From: 2-01-FULL-39-10-A sp964525395
GTDB lineage: Bacteria > Patescibacteriota > Microgenomatia > Levybacterales > UBA12049
Assembly: GCA_964525395.1 (NCBI GenBank)
Contig: CAZGGU010000025.1
Location: 1 to 14,271 of the forward strand
DNA length: 14,271 nucleotides
Direction of reading: 5' to 3'
The notes under the pieces were generated by a model. It had not been told where the DNA came from, made no database searches, and saw nothing but the letters and a program-made list of their open reading frames with translations. Shown here in pieces: positions 12,777-14,271 of this stretch; the stretch's first letter is position 1; every line of letters starts with the position of its first letter. Both the position numbers and the translations under genes were made by a program.

Positions 12777-13316
12777 TTACCAGTCCTCCATACTTACGCC
12801 GTTGGCATAATTCGCAGCAGCATGATCTGCCTCATCGATGGCAAAAAGACCCCACATTAGAACACCAAACCCAAGAGTTGGCCAAATAAAAATTGAAACT
12901 AAGGCAAAAAACGTACTAATAAATTCATGTCCACCGATATACCACAACACAGTCAAAACAAATGAACCAACCAGCGTTACTATCAGCGCAACAACTTGGT
13001 ACAACATTCCCCATTTCAGAGAAAAGCGCAAAGCTTGCGGATATACCTTAAAGGTCTGATACACGCGTCGGTTGCTATCGTCAATCATGAGGAAATGCAG
13101 CACGATCGCTGCTCCATAAGCAATGATAATCAGAAACAGACATTCCCAGAAGTACACACCAAGCGGATGATTGTGAAGCATCGAAAAGATACTCCAAACC
13201 ATTGCTAAAAATGTCGCGATAACAATCAGAAAACTATGTGGAAACTCTAGAAACTGACCAATCAACTGTGGAATGAAATATCGAAATTGAACCAAACCGT
13301 TATATATCCTTCTCAC
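12777..13316 (-). CDS. Four-TM protein, 179 residues, unknown family (island B, first gene)
   Basis: I start this at GTG 13316, since AGGAGG (13322-13327) lies 5 nt before it. A longer frame from TTG 13358 would place that site inside the gene. The protein has a short basic/aromatic N-terminus (MRRIYNGLVQFRYFIPQLIG), then four hydrophobic segments at about 28-47, 53-75, 103-124 and 132-156. The loop DDSNRRVYQTFKVYPQALRFSLKWG lies between TM2 and TM3. It ends IWPTLGFGVLMWGLFAIDE and an acidic tail. The same topology and IWP...W...IDE ending recur in the 199-residue protein. No enzyme motif or signal peptide is apparent. It is first gene of the operon, about 140 nt after an extended -10 promoter. 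Confidence 0.75.
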   Translation of the reverse strand: MRRIYNGLVQFRYFIPQLIGQFLEFPHSFLIVIATFLAMVWSIFSMLHNHPLGVYFWECLFLIIIAYGAAIVLHFLMIDDSNRRVYQTFKVYPQALRFSLKWGMLYQVVALIVTLVGSFVLTVLWYIGGHEFISTFFALVSIFIWPTLGFGVLMWGLFAIDEADHAAANYANGVSMEDW

Positions 13317-13461
13317 CTTTTCCTCCTGCATATTGATGCTGGATTTAAGACTCTCCAAACAGCCTAAAACCCAGCACCAAAAATTCCTAAATGCATATTA
13401 TTAAAGTGCAATAAAGGTGTGTCTATCAGCTAAAATTGATAAACCAACTTTAATCGTGGGG

Positions 13462-13470
13462 ATTATAGCA
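13462..13470 (-). promoter_or_regulatory. Extended -10 promoter of island B
   Basis: The minus-strand TGCTATAAT begins 9 bp after the stop of ychF. No good -35 box is present, as usual for extended -10 promoters. It would give an untranslated leader of about 140 nt before GTG 13316, in contrast to the leaderless genes around it. The leader contains an imperfect inverted repeat TATCA-N8-TGATA (13423-13440) that might bind a protein. Confidence 0.5.
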
Positions 13471-13479
13471 AATAAGAGG

Positions 13480-14271
13480 TTAATTTCCTATCTTAAATTC
13501 AATGACATCACCATCAGTTACTATATAATCTTTTCCTTCAAGTCTGGCTTTTCCATTCTCCCTACTTCCTTTCCAACCGCAGAATTCCACAAAATCAGTA
13601 TAAGAGACTACTTCTGCGCGGATAAAGTGCTTGATAAAATCTGTGTGAATCTCTCCTGCTGCATTTTGGGCATTTAAACCTTTTCTTATAGTCCATGCTC
13701 TCACTTCTTTTTCTCCAGCTGTCAGAAAAGAAATCAAACCCAACTCTTCATAAGCTTTCTGAATAAGTCGCTCTAAGCCAGAATGAGAGAGACCTAGGTC
13801 TTTCAAATATTCTAGCTGCTCGTCATCTGATAAACTTGCAAGTTCAGATTCAATCTTCGCACAAATAACTACGAATTTTTCTTTTGGCTCTCCTAAAACT
13901 TCCGACCACTTATCGATAAACCCACCAATACTAGACCCAGTATATTCATTCTCTGCAACGTTAAGCACAATAATTTCTGGTTTATTCGTAAGTAAAAACA
14001 AATCCCAAACTGCATCTTTTTCTTCGTCAGTTAGCTGGATATCAAAAGCACGAATTCCTTTATTTAATCCTTCAAGCAGTTTTTGGCCACCGGCTAGTTT
14101 AGTTGGGTCTGCTTTTCTATTTTCTAAAAGCTTTTGTACGCTTTGAATATCAGCTAAGATCAGCTCGGTTTGAATGACCTGATAATCTTCCTTAGGATCC
14201 ACTGATCCTTCTTTTATAATATTTGGATCTTCAAAAGCACGGACTACGTGCGCTACGACTGAAACTTCGCG
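13480..14271 (-). CDS. ychF: YchF/OLA1-type GTPase/ATPase, C-terminal 263 residues (N-terminus beyond right edge)
   Basis: YchF is an Obg-related ATPase that associates with ribosomes and takes part in stress responses. The frame is open to the right edge; the first visible residues REVSVVAHVVRAFEDPNI are the conserved part after the Walker B/G3 region. The G-domain P-loop therefore lies outside the window. Then come the coiled-coil arm (TELILADIQSVQKLLENRK onward), NVAENEY (the NxxE motif characteristic of YchF, which gives ATP preference), and the C-terminal TGS domain with VRAWTIRKGLNAQNAAGEIH, DFIKHFIRAEVVSY and LEGKDYIVTDGDVIEFKIG. A GTG at 14202 (VDPKEDY) is internal, not the start. Island B follows after a promoter in the 163-bp gap. 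Confidence 0.95.
   Translation of the reverse strand, partial: REVSVVAHVVRAFEDPNIIKEGSVDPKEDYQVIQTELILADIQSVQKLLENRKADPTKLAGGQKLLEGLNKGIRAFDIQLTDEEKDAVWDLFLLTNKPEIIVLNVAENEYTGSSIGGFIDKWSEVLGEPKEKFVVICAKIESELASLSDDEQLEYLKDLGLSHSGLERLIQKAYEELGLISFLTAGEKEVRAWTIRKGLNAQNAAGEIHTDFIKHFIRAEVVSYTDFVEFCGWKGSRENGKARLEGKDYIVTDGDVIEFKIGN

Noticed and set aside
13317..13358. Longer N-terminus of the first island B gene from TTG 13358
   Set aside because: A perfect AGGAGG 5 nt before GTG 13316 would lie inside the gene, so the shorter start is preferred.
1..14271. Recoding of TGA as an amino acid
   Set aside because: TGA ends the GlmU-like gene and the 37-residue ORF in the right place, and no core gene needs read-through.

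Overview
The window is a bacterial scaffold with one run of exactly 100 N (7280-7379). Compact AT-rich genes, a shortened release factor 1, and tail-to-tail or overlapping gene ends suggest an organism with a streamlined genome. A Patescibacteria/CPR lineage is my best guess; it is inferred from style, not proven. TGA, TAA and TAG all appear as ordinary stops (for example TGA ends the GlmU-like gene), so the code looks standard. A 16S anti-Shine-Dalgarno sequence is implied, because some genes carry perfect AGGAGG sites.

Layout. Positions 1-205 (-) hold the 5' end of an unknown gene, divergent from rpmE-prfA (+). Then, all on the minus strand and reading leftward from about 7.2 kb, come a small-membrane-protein island A (6935-7279, cut by the N gap), rpsF-ssb-rpsR, a C-terminal processing protease, murB and a Kef-type antiporter. 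The antiporter converges on prfA with a 13-bp overlap. A lone FAD oxidoreductase (+, 7593-8849) abuts the stop codon of yvcK. The minus-strand operon glmU-like, HAD phosphatase, yvcK (11684-8850) looks like an amino-sugar / cell-envelope precursor module. Upstream of it lies membrane-protein island B (13316-11792: two 4-TM proteins, a 43-residue single-TM protein and a 66-residue 2-TM protein). The window ends inside ychF.

The most interesting signal is a split in gene style. None of the chromosomal-type genes with a visible upstream region has a Shine-Dalgarno site. Several have a sigma70-like promoter whose -10 box ends only 6-8 nt before the ATG, which predicts leaderless mRNAs (1-205 gene, rpmE, FAD oxidoreductase, glmU-like; weaker cases at kef and murB; near-leaderless rpsF). 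In contrast, every intact gene of the two islands has a Shine-Dalgarno-like site. The islands look richer in GC by eye, are packed with tiny membrane ORFs nearly end to end, have extended -10 promoters, and carry hairpin-rich RNA between and after genes (including a C-UUCG-G hairpin directly before the 66-residue ORF). I recognise none of the island proteins.

The islands could be a membrane or secretion complex specific to the lineage, or acquired DNA. The sequence alone does not decide.
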